DNA from: DATARH01 sp036008175
Lineage (GTDB): Bacteria > Pseudomonadota > Alphaproteobacteria > ATCC43930 > CGMCC-115725
Direction of reading: 5' to 3'
DNA: 60,289 nucleotides
NCBI GenBank assembly: GCA_036008175.1
Contig: DASYOB010000102.1
Location: 1-60,289, forward strand
Shown here piece by piece: positions 40,974 to 48,591 of this stretch. Below the pieces are notes generated by a model, which was not told where the DNA came from, made no database searches, and worked only from the letters and a program-made list of their open reading frames with translations. Made by a program: the position numbers and the translations under genes. How positions within the stretch are numbered: the first letter of the stretch is position 1; each line of letters opens with the position of its first letter.

Positions 40974-41290
40974 GCGATACCGCGGAGATCCTTGAACACG
41001 CGGCGCGCTGGCGCGCCGACGGGCACGGCGTGGCGCTGGCGACCGTGGTCAAGACCTGGGGTTCCTCGCCGCGCCAGCCTGGCGCCAAATTGGCCGTGGC
41101 GGACAACGGCGCCTTCGTCGGTTCGGTGTCCGGCGGCTGCGTCGAGGGTGCCGTCGTCGGCGAGGCGCAGGAGGTGATTCGCGACGGCAAGCCCCGCCTT
41201 CTCGATTTCGGCATCAGCGACGACCAGGCCTGGGAAGTCGGCCTTGCCTGTGGCGGCAAGGTCGCGATCTTTGTCGAGCGCGTCGAATGA
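40970..41290 (+). CDS. XdhC/CoxI family protein, N-terminal half encoded separately
   Basis: A 106-residue protein equal to the N-terminal XdhC_CoxI domain: ARWRADGHGVALATVVKTWGSSPRQPGAKL and FVGSVSGGCVEGAVVGEAQEVI. XdhC proteins hold the Mo cofactor during its sulfuration and insertion. The expected C-terminal Rossmann domain is the next gene, which starts 4 nt before this stop (ATGA overlap), so the protein is split into two chains. This split is frequent in cox clusters. Confidence 0.9.
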   Translation: MSDTAEILEHAARWRADGHGVALATVVKTWGSSPRQPGAKLAVADNGAFVGSVSGGCVEGAVVGEAQEVIRDGKPRLLDFGISDDQAWEVGLACGGKVAIFVERVE

Positions 41291-42009
41291 AGGGCAAATA
41301 TCTCGGCGCGATCCTAGCCGCCAACGCCGAGCGCCGCTCGGTCGCGCTCGCGACCGAATTGAAAAGCGGCCGCCAGGTTTTGCTCGATCGCGACCGGTTA
41401 GAGGGCGATCTCGACCTTTCCGATCCAAATCGCGCGGCAATGCGGGACGCTCTGCGCGCCGACCGCAACGTGACGCTGGAAACAGATGACGGCAGCGTCT
41501 TCGTCCAGGTGTTCAGCCCGCCGGGACGGTGCTTTGTGATTGGCGCCGTTCATATCGCCCAGCCGCTGACGCAGATGCTGCCGCTAATCGATTACAAGCC
41601 GATCGTGATCGATCCGCGCGAAAGCTTCTGCACCGAGGCGCGGTTCCCCGGGATCGAGCTGTCGACGGAATGGCCCGATGAAGCCTTGCAGCGTCTCAAG
41701 CCGGACCATCGCTCGGCGGTGGTGACCCTGACGCACGACCCGAAGATCGACGATCCGGCGCTCGAAGTGGCGCTGAAATCAGACGCTTTCTACATCGGCG
41801 CGCTGGGCTCGCGGCGCACCCATGCCGGCCGGCTCGGCCGATTGAAGGAGCGCGGCTTCAGCGACGCCGCGCTGTCGCGCATCCACGCGCCGGTCGGGCT
41901 GGCGGTTGGCGCAGTGTCGCAGGCCGAGGTCGCGATCTCTATCCTCGCCCAGATGACCGAGGTGCTGCGCCAGCCCGAAGCCAAACGGCGAACCGCCGAG
42001 GCGGCATGA
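41287..42009 (+). CDS. XdhC family protein, C-terminal Rossmann half
   Basis: A 240-residue protein. About 75 residues of unassigned N-terminal sequence precede the XdhC_C Rossmann domain (CFVIGAVHIAQPLTQML near residue 80, TLTHDPKIDDPALEVAL, YIGALGSRRTHAGRLGRL, HAPVGLAVGA). With the preceding gene it makes a complete XdhC. Both overlap their neighbours by 4 nt, fixing one transcription and translation unit coxE to the cofactor fusion gene. Confidence 0.9.
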   Translation: MKGKYLGAILAANAERRSVALATELKSGRQVLLDRDRLEGDLDLSDPNRAAMRDALRADRNVTLETDDGSVFVQVFSPPGRCFVIGAVHIAQPLTQMLPLIDYKPIVIDPRESFCTEARFPGIELSTEWPDEALQRLKPDHRSAVVTLTHDPKIDDPALEVALKSDAFYIGALGSRRTHAGRLGRLKERGFSDAALSRIHAPVGLAVGAVSQAEVAISILAQMTEVLRQPEAKRRTAEAA

Positions 42010-43664
42010 AGTTCGGCGAAGTTCCGGTTCGGGAGGCGGCGGGCGCGATCCTCGCGCACAGCCTGAGGCGCGGTGCGACGGCGCTGAAAAAAGGCCGTGT
42101 GCTGTCGCCGGCCGATCTCGAGGTGATCGATGCCGCCGGGCTGTCGCACATCGTCGTGGCTCAACTCGACCCCGGCGATATCCGCGAGGACGCCGCGGCG
42201 CACCGCATCGCCGCCGCTGCCGCGGGCGAGAACATCGCGACCGCAACCGCCTTCACCGGCCGCGCCAATCTGTTCGCCGAGACCCGCGGGCTCCTCGTCT
42301 TCGACCGCGACCGGCTCGACCGGCTCAATCTGGTCGACGAATCGGTGACGCTCGGCACCTTGCCGCCTTACGCCGTGGTCGAGCCGCGCCAGATGGTCGC
42401 GACGGTCAAGATCATCCCATTCGCGGTGCCCGAGTCGGCCGCTGCGGCGAGCGCTGCCATCGCCGCCGAGGGCGAGCCGTTGCTGCGGGTCGCGGCGTTC
42501 CGGGCTCTCGCCGTATCGCTGATCCAGACGCGGCTGCCGGGCCTCAAGGAAAGCATTCTCGACAAGACCCGCCAGGTCACCGAGCAGCGATTGGGCGCGC
42601 TCGGCTGCCGCCTCGCCTCCGAGGAGCGTAGCGATCATGCAGCCGCCGATCTGGCGCCACGTATCGCCGCCGCGGTGGGCGAGGGGGCCGACATGGTGCT
42701 GGTGCACGGCGCCTCGGCGATTGTCGACCGCCGTGACGTGATCCCGGCGGCGATCGTCGCCGCCGGCGGCGAGATCGAGCATTTCGGCATGCCGGTCGAT
42801 CCCGGCAATCTGCTGCTGCTCGGCCGGGTGGCCGGAAAGCCGGTGCTTGGCCTTCCCGGCTGCGCCCGTTCGCCCAAGGTCAACGGCTTCGATTGGGTGT
42901 TGGAGCGGCTTGTCGCCGGCGTGCCGGTCGGCCCGCGCGACATCATGCGCATGGGCGCGGGCGGCCTGCTGGCCGAGATCCCGTCGCGGCCGTTGCCGCG
43001 GGCCGAAGCAAGCCCGGCGCCGGACACGAAAGTGGCGGAAAAGCGGCCCGCGCCCGGCCCGCGCATCGGCGCGCTGCTGCTTGCGGCCGGCCAGTCGCGG
43101 CGGATGGGGTCGAACAAGCTGCTGGAAGACATCGACGGCCGGCCAATGGTCGTCCGCACGGCGCAGCGGCTTCTGTCCTCGCGCGCTCGCCCGATCGTCG
43201 CCGTGCTCGGCAACCAGGCCGAGGCGGTCGATGCCGCGCTCGGCAGGCTCCCGGTCGAGCGCGTGGGCAACCCGGCCTACGCCGAGGGCCTGTCTACTTC
43301 GCTGAAGCGCGGCCTCGCGGCATTGCCGCCTGACATCGATGGCGTCATCGTCTGCCTCGGCGACATGCCGCTCGTCGCCGGCCGCGACCTCGACCGCCTG
43401 ATCGCCGCGTTCAACCCGCTCGAGGGTCGCGCGATCATCGTGCCGACCCGGCGTGGCAAGCGTGGCAACCCGGTGCTGTGGGCGAGGCGTTTCTTCCCGG
43501 AAATGACCGAGCTCGCCGGCGATGTCGGCGCCAAACACCTGATCGGCGAGCATGCCGAGCTGGTGGCCGAGGTCGAGATGGACAGCGACAATGTGCTGGT
43601 CGATATCGACACGCCCGACGCGCTGGCCGAGTTGCGCGCCAGGGTAAAGCCGAGCGCTGCGTAA
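42006..43664 (+). CDS. Molybdopterin-binding / NTP-transferase (MocA-like) fusion protein
   Basis: A 552-residue two-domain protein. Residues about 1-340 form a MoeA/MogA-like molybdopterin-binding unit (LSHIVVAQLDPGDIREDAAAHRIA, MVLVHGASAIVDRRDVIPAAI). Residues about 352-545 form a MobA/MocA-like nucleotidyltransferase (ALLLAAGQSRRMGSNKLLEDIDG, VIVCLGDMPLV). MocA adds CMP to make the MCD cofactor required by CoxL. The fusion therefore supplies the last cofactor step of the cluster, which agrees with its position. Its TAA forms part of a 16-bp palindrome with the stop of the convergent gene. Confidence 0.9.
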   Translation: MKFGEVPVREAAGAILAHSLRRGATALKKGRVLSPADLEVIDAAGLSHIVVAQLDPGDIREDAAAHRIAAAAAGENIATATAFTGRANLFAETRGLLVFDRDRLDRLNLVDESVTLGTLPPYAVVEPRQMVATVKIIPFAVPESAAAASAAIAAEGEPLLRVAAFRALAVSLIQTRLPGLKESILDKTRQVTEQRLGALGCRLASEERSDHAAADLAPRIAAAVGEGADMVLVHGASAIVDRRDVIPAAIVAAGGEIEHFGMPVDPGNLLLLGRVAGKPVLGLPGCARSPKVNGFDWVLERLVAGVPVGPRDIMRMGAGGLLAEIPSRPLPRAEASPAPDTKVAEKRPAPGPRIGALLLAAGQSRRMGSNKLLEDIDGRPMVVRTAQRLLSSRARPIVAVLGNQAEAVDAALGRLPVERVGNPAYAEGLSTSLKRGLAALPPDIDGVIVCLGDMPLVAGRDLDRLIAAFNPLEGRAIIVPTRRGKRGNPVLWARRFFPEMTELAGDVGAKHLIGEHAELVAEVEMDSDNVLVDIDTPDALAELRARVKPSAA

Positions 43665-43676
43665 CGGGCCCGTTAC
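43661..43676. other. Perfect 16-bp palindrome holding both convergent stop codons
   Basis: GTAACGGGCCCGTTAC is a loopless perfect palindrome. Its left TAA is the cofactor-fusion gene stop and its right TTA is the stop of the minus-strand gene at 43673. It may act as a transcript-end hairpin. Confidence 0.8.
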
Positions 43677-44077
43677 CGTCGGGCGTTGTGCATCAGATAG
43701 GCGGCGAAATCGGCCGGCTTCAGCTTCAGGTCGATCCTGTCGCTATCGCCGGCGAGGGCTCGCGACACGAGGATGTGGTTTTCAACCGACGTCGCCGGCA
43801 GCCGAAACACCCCCGCGGCTCCCTTGAGCTTCGGGTAGATGTTCGGGTCGATCATCTTTTCCTTGCGGCCAAGCCGCTCAATCGCGTCTGCCTCGCTCAG
43901 TCCCTCAACCTCTTCTCGGCCGACGATCTTCCAATCGGTTTCGCCGGCCCAGCCCGCCTCGGCGAGCGCCTTCGTATCGCCGTCGCTGAGGCCGACTTTG
44001 TAGATATGCTTGCCGAGGCCGACATCCGAAGCCCAGCGGCAGAGTTGGGTGCTGCGCGCGACATATAGGACCGCCAT
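43673..44077 (-). CDS. Hypothetical protein (possible GIY-YIG-like fold)
   Basis: A 134-residue protein I cannot assign. The start MAVLYVARS is chosen because GGAGG lies 5 nt upstream; the GTG at 44083 overlaps that site. Visible features are VLYVARSTQLCRWASDV and HIYKVGLSDGD, faintly like the T5orf172/GIY-YIG opening strands, then EADAIERLGRKEKMIDPNIYPKLKGAAGVFRL and a C-terminus LKPADFAAYLMHNARR. No signal peptide or membrane helix. It converges with the cofactor-fusion gene across the 16-bp palindrome. Confidence 0.7.
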   Translation of the reverse strand: MAVLYVARSTQLCRWASDVGLGKHIYKVGLSDGDTKALAEAGWAGETDWKIVGREEVEGLSEADAIERLGRKEKMIDPNIYPKLKGAAGVFRLPATSVENHILVSRALAGDSDRIDLKLKPADFAAYLMHNARR

Positions 44078-44177
44078 TGGCACCTCCCTGCTGATGATTC
44101 GCCGGCGCGCGGAATAGAGCGCCGGGGTCAGCCGTTACAACCCCGCTTCTCCGCCGCTGTCAATTCGGATCGCCCCC

Positions 44178-44312
44178 ATGCCCCTCCTGATCGGATCCGC
44201 GACTGTTGTATCGATGTTGCTCAGCCTTTCTCTCGGCCAGGTCACGATGGGAATGGAGGCGGTCGGCGTATTGCTTGCCGCGATCGTGGTGATGAGCCTA
44301 CAACGCGAATAA
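44178..44312 (+). CDS. Possible 44-residue membrane peptide
   Basis: An ATG-to-TAA ORF reading MPLLIGSATVVSMLLSLSLG, a short polar turn and AVGVLLAAIVVMSLQRE. Two hydrophobic stretches would fit a hairpin in the inner membrane. There is no clear ribosome-binding site and no recognised family, so it may be chance. Confidence 0.3.
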   Translation: MPLLIGSATVVSMLLSLSLGQVTMGMEAVGVLLAAIVVMSLQRE

Positions 44313-44406
44313 TCGGCAAGAAAATCGCGTAAACGATCTGCGCCAGTTGGTCGCACATCCCAAGACTCCGCAAACTCTAGAGTTTGAGCCATCTTGCGGC
44401 GGTCAA

Positions 44407-44428
44407 AACGTTGATCTCGATCAACGTT
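44407..44428 (+). promoter_or_regulatory. FNR/FixK-type binding site (TTGAT-N4-ATCAA) inside a 22-bp palindrome
   Basis: TTGATCTCGATCAA at 44411-44424 fits the FNR/FixK/Anr consensus exactly on both half sites, and symmetry extends to AACGTTGATC/GATCAACGTT (10-bp arms). The centre is 84 nt before the GTG start of the alpha/beta hydrolase and 341 nt from the divergent gene, so the hydrolase is the likely target, probably under low oxygen. Confidence 0.8.
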
Positions 44429-44500
44429 ACGAAGTGACACAAACCGACATCTTTTGTTAAGCTCCGCGCGGTACCCAATGCCGAAAGCAAGGGGGGTTGC

Positions 44501-45850
44501 GTGCGGATGAAGGTGCTGCTGGCAAAGAACCTCTTCGGTTTGGCTTTCGCGGTCGGGCTTTTGGCGGCTGTCCCGGCCTTCGCTCTCGGGCTCGATTCGG
44601 CTTTTCCCGGGCCGGCACTCGGTCCCGGCAAGGCAAAGGGCGTCGTGATCTGGAGCCACGGCCGCTCGATCAACGCTGAGGATTCGCAATCGCCGACCCC
44701 GGCCTATCTCAGCGTGCTGCGCGAGGATGGCTGGGACGTGATGCGCTTCGACCGGCTGAGCCGCGGCGATACGCTGACCGAAAGCACCAAGAAGCTCGTC
44801 GAGTACAGCGCCAAGCTGAAGCACAGCGGCTACAAGCAGGTTGTGCTTGCCGGCCAGTCCTTTGGGGCCTTCCTGTCGCTGATGGCAGCCGACGCCTCGC
44901 CTGAGGTCGACGCGGTGGTTGCCACCGCGCCCGCGGCCTACGGCAGCTTCGACGATTTCTACGACAGCTGGCGGCTCAACGCGACCAAGCTCTATCCACT
45001 CCTGGAGGGGGTCAAGCGGGCTCGCGTGATGGTGTTTTATTTTCACGGCGACGATTTCGATCCGGGCGGACGCGGCGAGCGGTCGCGGTCGATTCTGTCG
45101 TCGCGCGGGGTCGGATATTCGGTCGTCGATCAGCCCGCTTTCCTAACCGGACACTGGGCCTCGTCGAGCGGGTTGTTCCTGCGTCGCTTCGGCAGCTGCA
45201 TCCGGGATTTCGCCGACAACCCGAAATTGTCGGGCGAACTGGCCTGCGCACCGCGCTGGGGCTCGACGCCGAGCGCCGAATTGAAGCTGCCGCCGGAAAT
45301 GACCGACCCGCATACCGTGCGCGCCACCGCGGCGGCGCCGGCGACCCAGAACGGCTCAGGGGTCGGTGGCGACACCAGTAAGCCGCCGCAGGGTTTTCGC
45401 GACACCTGGTACGGCTTTTATCCGAACGGCCGAGAAGTGCTGTTCGGCGTCGAGACCGTGCATGGCGATGACCTGACCGCCGTCTACGCGATCGGGCCGA
45501 GCATCGATAACGAGCACCCGGCAGCCTGGACCCTCCGCAAGGGCCATATCGATGATGACACCTTCACCTTCGAGGAGCCGGGCAAGAGCACCATCCGATT
45601 GCGACCGCGTCAGGATGGCGGCCTCGCCGTGACCTGGATCTCGACCGACGGCAAGACCTCGATGACGGCGCATTTGAAGCCGATCGACCCGCACAGCCTG
45701 ATACGGCATGCGGCGAATGCGTCGGCCCCAGAGAATGCGTCAGCGCCGGAGAATGCATCAGCCCCAGAGGATGCGTCGGCCCCGGAAGATACGTCAGCCC
45801 CAGTAACGACCGCTGCTACCCACAGCGACGGTGACCAGTCCGAGCAGTAG
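44501..45850 (+). CDS. Secreted alpha/beta-hydrolase-like protein with hexapeptide-repeat tail
   Basis: About 449 residues (GTG 44501; ATG 44507 also possible). A signal peptide (LFGLAFAVGLLAAVPAFA) leads. The hydrolase-like domain has GVVIWSHGRSI (oxyanion region), the nucleophile elbow VLAGQSFGAFLSLMAAD near residue 118 and GHWASSSGLF with a candidate His. A second part (residues about 290-395, WYGFYPNGREVLFGVE, TFEEPGKSTIRLRP) is a beta-rich domain of unknown kind. The C-terminus holds four to five copies of SAPE(N/D)A. It is probably periplasmic and likely controlled by the FNR/FixK-type site upstream. It overlaps copD at the 3' end. Confidence 0.75.
   Translation: MRMKVLLAKNLFGLAFAVGLLAAVPAFALGLDSAFPGPALGPGKAKGVVIWSHGRSINAEDSQSPTPAYLSVLREDGWDVMRFDRLSRGDTLTESTKKLVEYSAKLKHSGYKQVVLAGQSFGAFLSLMAADASPEVDAVVATAPAAYGSFDDFYDSWRLNATKLYPLLEGVKRARVMVFYFHGDDFDPGGRGERSRSILSSRGVGYSVVDQPAFLTGHWASSSGLFLRRFGSCIRDFADNPKLSGELACAPRWGSTPSAELKLPPEMTDPHTVRATAAAPATQNGSGVGGDTSKPPQGFRDTWYGFYPNGREVLFGVETVHGDDLTAVYAIGPSIDNEHPAAWTLRKGHIDDDTFTFEEPGKSTIRLRPRQDGGLAVTWISTDGKTSMTAHLKPIDPHSLIRHAANASAPENASAPENASAPEDASAPEDTSAPVTTAATHSDGDQSEQ
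45719..45808 (+). repeat. 18-nt tandem repeat, five units, encoding SAPE(N/D)A
   Basis: Units start at 45719, 45737, 45755, 45773 and 45791, each a variant of GCGTCGGCCCCAGAGAAT; the fifth is degenerate. The repeat encodes the Pro/Glu-rich tail of the hydrolase and its last unit overlaps the copD stop. Confidence 0.85.
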
Positions 45851-46270
45851 ATTGATCGTTACGATCATCCGGATCTGACCGAGCTGGCGCCCCGCCGCCG
45901 CATGATCCTGCCCGGCGAGCGCCGCCCGGAAGCGGCGCCACGGGGCGAAATAAAGATGGAAAAACAATAGCATCATGATAATGCCGAGGCCCTGCATGAT
46001 GTGTACGTGCAGGCCGATGCCGCGGAACCCGGCATAGACGCCGAACACCATGCCATAGCCGCTCGCCAGCAACAGCACGATCGCGGCGATCACCCAGGCA
46101 AAAAACCGGCCCAGCACGCGTGACCACAGCTCCAGCCGGTGCGCCGGCTCGAGCTGCAGTGTGGCGGCGCGCAGCATGACCAGCGCGAAAAACATGCCGC
46201 CGACCCAGACCACCGCCGACAGCGCGTGCAGGATCAGCGCGACCGTGGCGGTCGCCGCCGTGCCGCTCAC
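45794..46270 (-). CDS. CopD/DUF2269-like four-helix membrane protein
   Basis: A 158-residue inner-membrane protein with four helices: VALILHALSAVVWVGGMFFALVML, WVIAAIVLLLASGYGMVFGV, LHVHIMQGLGIIMMLLFFHLYF and MIVTINLLLGLVTVAVGSSG. Conserved HALSAVVWVGGMFFA and HVHIMQGLG with histidines suggest haem or metal binding, as in CopD-like proteins. The start is GTG at 46270, two bases after the GST stop, so it is coupled to GST. The 3' end overlaps the convergent hydrolase by 57 nt. Confidence 0.88.
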   Translation of the reverse strand: MSGTAATATVALILHALSAVVWVGGMFFALVMLRAATLQLEPAHRLELWSRVLGRFFAWVIAAIVLLLASGYGMVFGVYAGFRGIGLHVHIMQGLGIIMMLLFFHLYFAPWRRFRAALAGQDHAAAGRQLGQIRMIVTINLLLGLVTVAVGSSGRYWG

Positions 46271-46272
46271 GG

Positions 46273-46968
46273 TCAGGCGCCATAAGCCGGGGCGCGGCGG
46301 GCGAAGCCGTCGAACAGGTCGAGCATGCGGCCGCGCCAGGCGGCGACCGGGTCGTCCGCCGCCAGCACCTCGAAATCGCTGATCGCGCGCGCCCACTGAA
46401 AAGCGCCGAAGGCAACGTAATCGGCATACGCCGGGGACTTGCCGGATATGAAGTCCTGCCGCTCCACGGTCCGCCGCAGCGGGTCGAGACTGGCGCGAAA
46501 GCTGGACAGGCGGGCGGCTCGGTCGCCGACAAAATCTTCGAGCGTCATGCCGAAGCGCTTTTCGCGGTCCTGCCGGAAATAGGCTTGGTCCCCCGGGCCG
46601 AGATGCCGGTAAATGTCCAAGAGAACGAGCCGGATAAGTCCGATATGCAGGACGGTCTCGGTCCAGTTCTGGACGAACCGCGTAAGGCCACGCGCCGCCT
46701 CGCCGCCAAACAGCGCCGGCCGATCCGGATAGGTTTCGTCGAGGTAATCGGCGATCGCCGTCGAATCGTGGATGATCCGGTCGCGGTCGCAGATCACCGG
46801 CACCCGCCCCTGGTTGGGTGATGGCAGTTTGTCCTTCTCGGTAAAACGCCAGGGAACGGCCTCGACATCGAGCCCTTTATGCGCGAGCGCCATTTTTGTG
46901 CGCCAGCAGAACGGGCTGAAGCGGCGGTCGGCCTCGGCCCCGGCGAGATCGTACAAGGTGATCGTCAT
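46273..46968 (-). CDS. Glutathione S-transferase family protein
   Basis: A 231-residue GST. The thioredoxin-like N-terminal domain starts MTITLYDLAGAEADRRFSPFCWRTKMALAHKG and has the glutathione-binding GRVPVICDRDRIIHDSTAIADYL near residues 50-72; the all-helical C-terminal domain follows with GKSPAYADYVAFGAFQWA. The upstream Met at 47031 is not supported. It resembles the beta-etherase/LigE-like or stringent-starvation-like groups (SPFCWRTK), so an aromatic-ether substrate is possible. The CopD-like gene follows directly. Confidence 0.9.
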   Translation of the reverse strand: MTITLYDLAGAEADRRFSPFCWRTKMALAHKGLDVEAVPWRFTEKDKLPSPNQGRVPVICDRDRIIHDSTAIADYLDETYPDRPALFGGEAARGLTRFVQNWTETVLHIGLIRLVLLDIYRHLGPGDQAYFRQDREKRFGMTLEDFVGDRAARLSSFRASLDPLRRTVERQDFISGKSPAYADYVAFGAFQWARAISDFEVLAADDPVAAWRGRMLDLFDGFARRAPAYGA

Positions 46969-47084
46969 TTCAGGCCTCTCGACTGTCGGTGTGCCGACTG
47001 CACTATGACGCCGGTGGCCCGCCGAGGACAACGCCTGGGCGGGCCGTGTATGCTCGACCGTGATCTTGTCCCGCGGAGGCGAGC

Positions 47085-47852
47085 ATGCCCGGAATCGTCG
47101 AAGAGAAGGTGGCGCTGGTGACCGGTGGCGGCGGCGGCATCGGTCGCGCCACCGCGCTCGTGCTGGTTCGCGAGGGCGCGCGCGTCGCCGTCGCCGATTT
47201 CGCCGCCGACACCGCGCGGGACACCGTGGCGCTGATCAACGCTGCCGGCGGTCAGGCGATCACGCTAACCGGCGACGTGACGCGCGGCAAGGACGTGCGC
47301 GCCATGATCGAGGACACGCTCAGCGCCTTTGGCCGGCTCGATTGCGCCTTCAACAACGCCGGTATAGCGCCGTATCAGGTCGATGCCGTCGGCCAGAAGA
47401 CCGCGGACTGGTCCGAGCAATCCTTTGATCGCATGATCGCGGTCAATCTGAAGGGCGTGTGGCTCTGCATGAAGGAGGAAATCCGCTACATGCAGGCGCA
47501 CGGCGGCGGCGCGATAGTCAACACCGCCTCGATCGCCGGCCTGATCGGCCTTGTGACCTCGTCGGCCTATGTCGCGGCCAAGCATGGCGTCATTGGTCTG
47601 ACCAAGACCGCGGCGCTCGAATATGCCGACGCGCAGATCAGAATCAACGCGGTGTGCCCGGGCTTCATTCAAACCCAAATGACCGAAACCACCATGCAAC
47701 GCCGCGGCGAGCAGATCCTTGCCGGGATCCCGGTTCATCGCCTCGGCAAGCCCGAGGAGATTGCCGAGATGGTGGTATGGCTCATGTCCGAGCGCGCCAG
47801 CTATGTCACCGGCGCCGCCTACAATGTCGATGGCGGCTGGATGGCGGTGTAG
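47085..47852 (+). CDS. SDR family oxidoreductase
   Basis: A 255-residue classical SDR. The dinucleotide motif is TGGGGGIGRATALVLVREG near residue 14, D at the end of strand 2 (VADF) favours NAD, NNAGIAP is the NNAG motif, Ser is in NTASIAGLIG and the active site is YVAAKHGV. It closes with YNVDGGWMAV. The pattern of an SDR with an inserted VDAVGQKTAD loop resembles cyclopentanol or 2,5-dichloro-diol-dehydrogenase-like members. It is divergent from GST with about 116 nt between starts. Confidence 0.9.
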   Translation: MPGIVEEKVALVTGGGGGIGRATALVLVREGARVAVADFAADTARDTVALINAAGGQAITLTGDVTRGKDVRAMIEDTLSAFGRLDCAFNNAGIAPYQVDAVGQKTADWSEQSFDRMIAVNLKGVWLCMKEEIRYMQAHGGGAIVNTASIAGLIGLVTSSAYVAAKHGVIGLTKTAALEYADAQIRINAVCPGFIQTQMTETTMQRRGEQILAGIPVHRLGKPEEIAEMVVWLMSERASYVTGAAYNVDGGWMAV

Positions 47853-47907
47853 TACGTGAAGTCATAACGCCGACGGGCGTGCGGTCTCGACCAAAGCTGG
47901 AGCCTTC

Positions 47908-48483
47908 ATGCGCTACAAGCCGACAACGCTAGCCGCCTTCTTGGTTGTTGGGTCGTTGTTACCGACCCCGGCGTGGGCTGCTGAAATACAACTCGGAGAA
48001 AGTGGCGGGATCTACACAGTGCCGGTACAGATCAATCGATCGGTAACATTGCAATTCTTGGTAGACCCCGGATCGGCGGTGGTCGTCATACCGCGATCTG
48101 TGCTGAACAGCCTCGTTCTCAATGGAACCCTGACGCAAGACGACGTCGTAGGAACAGGTATCGCCGAGCTTGCGGACAGGTCGCTTTATCGGGCGATCCG
48201 GCTGAGGCTGCGTGAGCTGAGGGTCGGTGATCAGGTAGTCCGCGATGTGATTGCAGCGGTTGCGCCGGCGCTAAGCCAACCGCTGCTCGGACAGAGTTTT
48301 TTGGGGAGGTTCTCCTCTGTGACATTCGATAATCAGCGCCATCTTTTGATCCTGCCTGGTCCGGGTTCGGCCCCGGTGCCGCAATATCCGGCAACGCCCC
48401 TGCCAAACCCGTACTATCCGCAGGTCCCAGCAGCCCCACCCGGCTTCTATGGCCAACCAAGTTACTGGCAGCCCCCACGGTAA
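47908..48483 (+). CDS. Retropepsin-like periplasmic protein with D-P-G active-site variant
   Basis: A 191-residue protein with a signal peptide (LAAFLVVGSLLPTPAWAAEI). The retropepsin-like fold is recognisable from IYTVPVQINRSVTLQFLVDPGSAVVVIPRSVL, LNGTLTQDDVVGTGIAEL and LLGQSFLGRFSSVTFDNQ. The family active site reads D-S/T-G; here it is D-P-G (near residue 53). A Pro/Tyr-rich tail (LPNPYYPQVPAAPPGFYGQP) follows. Base use is AT-richer than in the flanking SDR genes, so it may be recently acquired. The function is unknown. Confidence 0.8.
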   Translation: MRYKPTTLAAFLVVGSLLPTPAWAAEIQLGESGGIYTVPVQINRSVTLQFLVDPGSAVVVIPRSVLNSLVLNGTLTQDDVVGTGIAELADRSLYRAIRLRLRELRVGDQVVRDVIAAVAPALSQPLLGQSFLGRFSSVTFDNQRHLLILPGPGSAPVPQYPATPLPNPYYPQVPAAPPGFYGQPSYWQPPR

Positions 48484-48591
48484 CGTGCGTTTTGTGCGCA
48501 AGCTTGCGCGTTATGAGTTTGCCACCGAGCCGGTTGCGCCGATCGCCGTCCTGCGACAGGCTGGCGGGCGCATTCACGGGAAGGGAAGCAC

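Larger units (their letters stand above)
44084..44500. other. 417-nt region with one possible small ORF and an FNR/FixK-type palindrome
   Basis: This interval lies between the divergent starts of the hypothetical gene and the alpha/beta hydrolase. It contains a possible 44-residue membrane peptide ORF (44178-44312) and, 79 nt before the hydrolase start, a perfect FNR/FixK-type site (44411-44424). The rest, including an AT-richer stretch around 44430-44475, shows nothing else recognisable. Confidence 0.6.

Noticed and set aside
41790..43553. 587-codon minus-strand frame
   Set aside because: Antisense to the cofactor fusion gene; no domain pattern, shadow coding.
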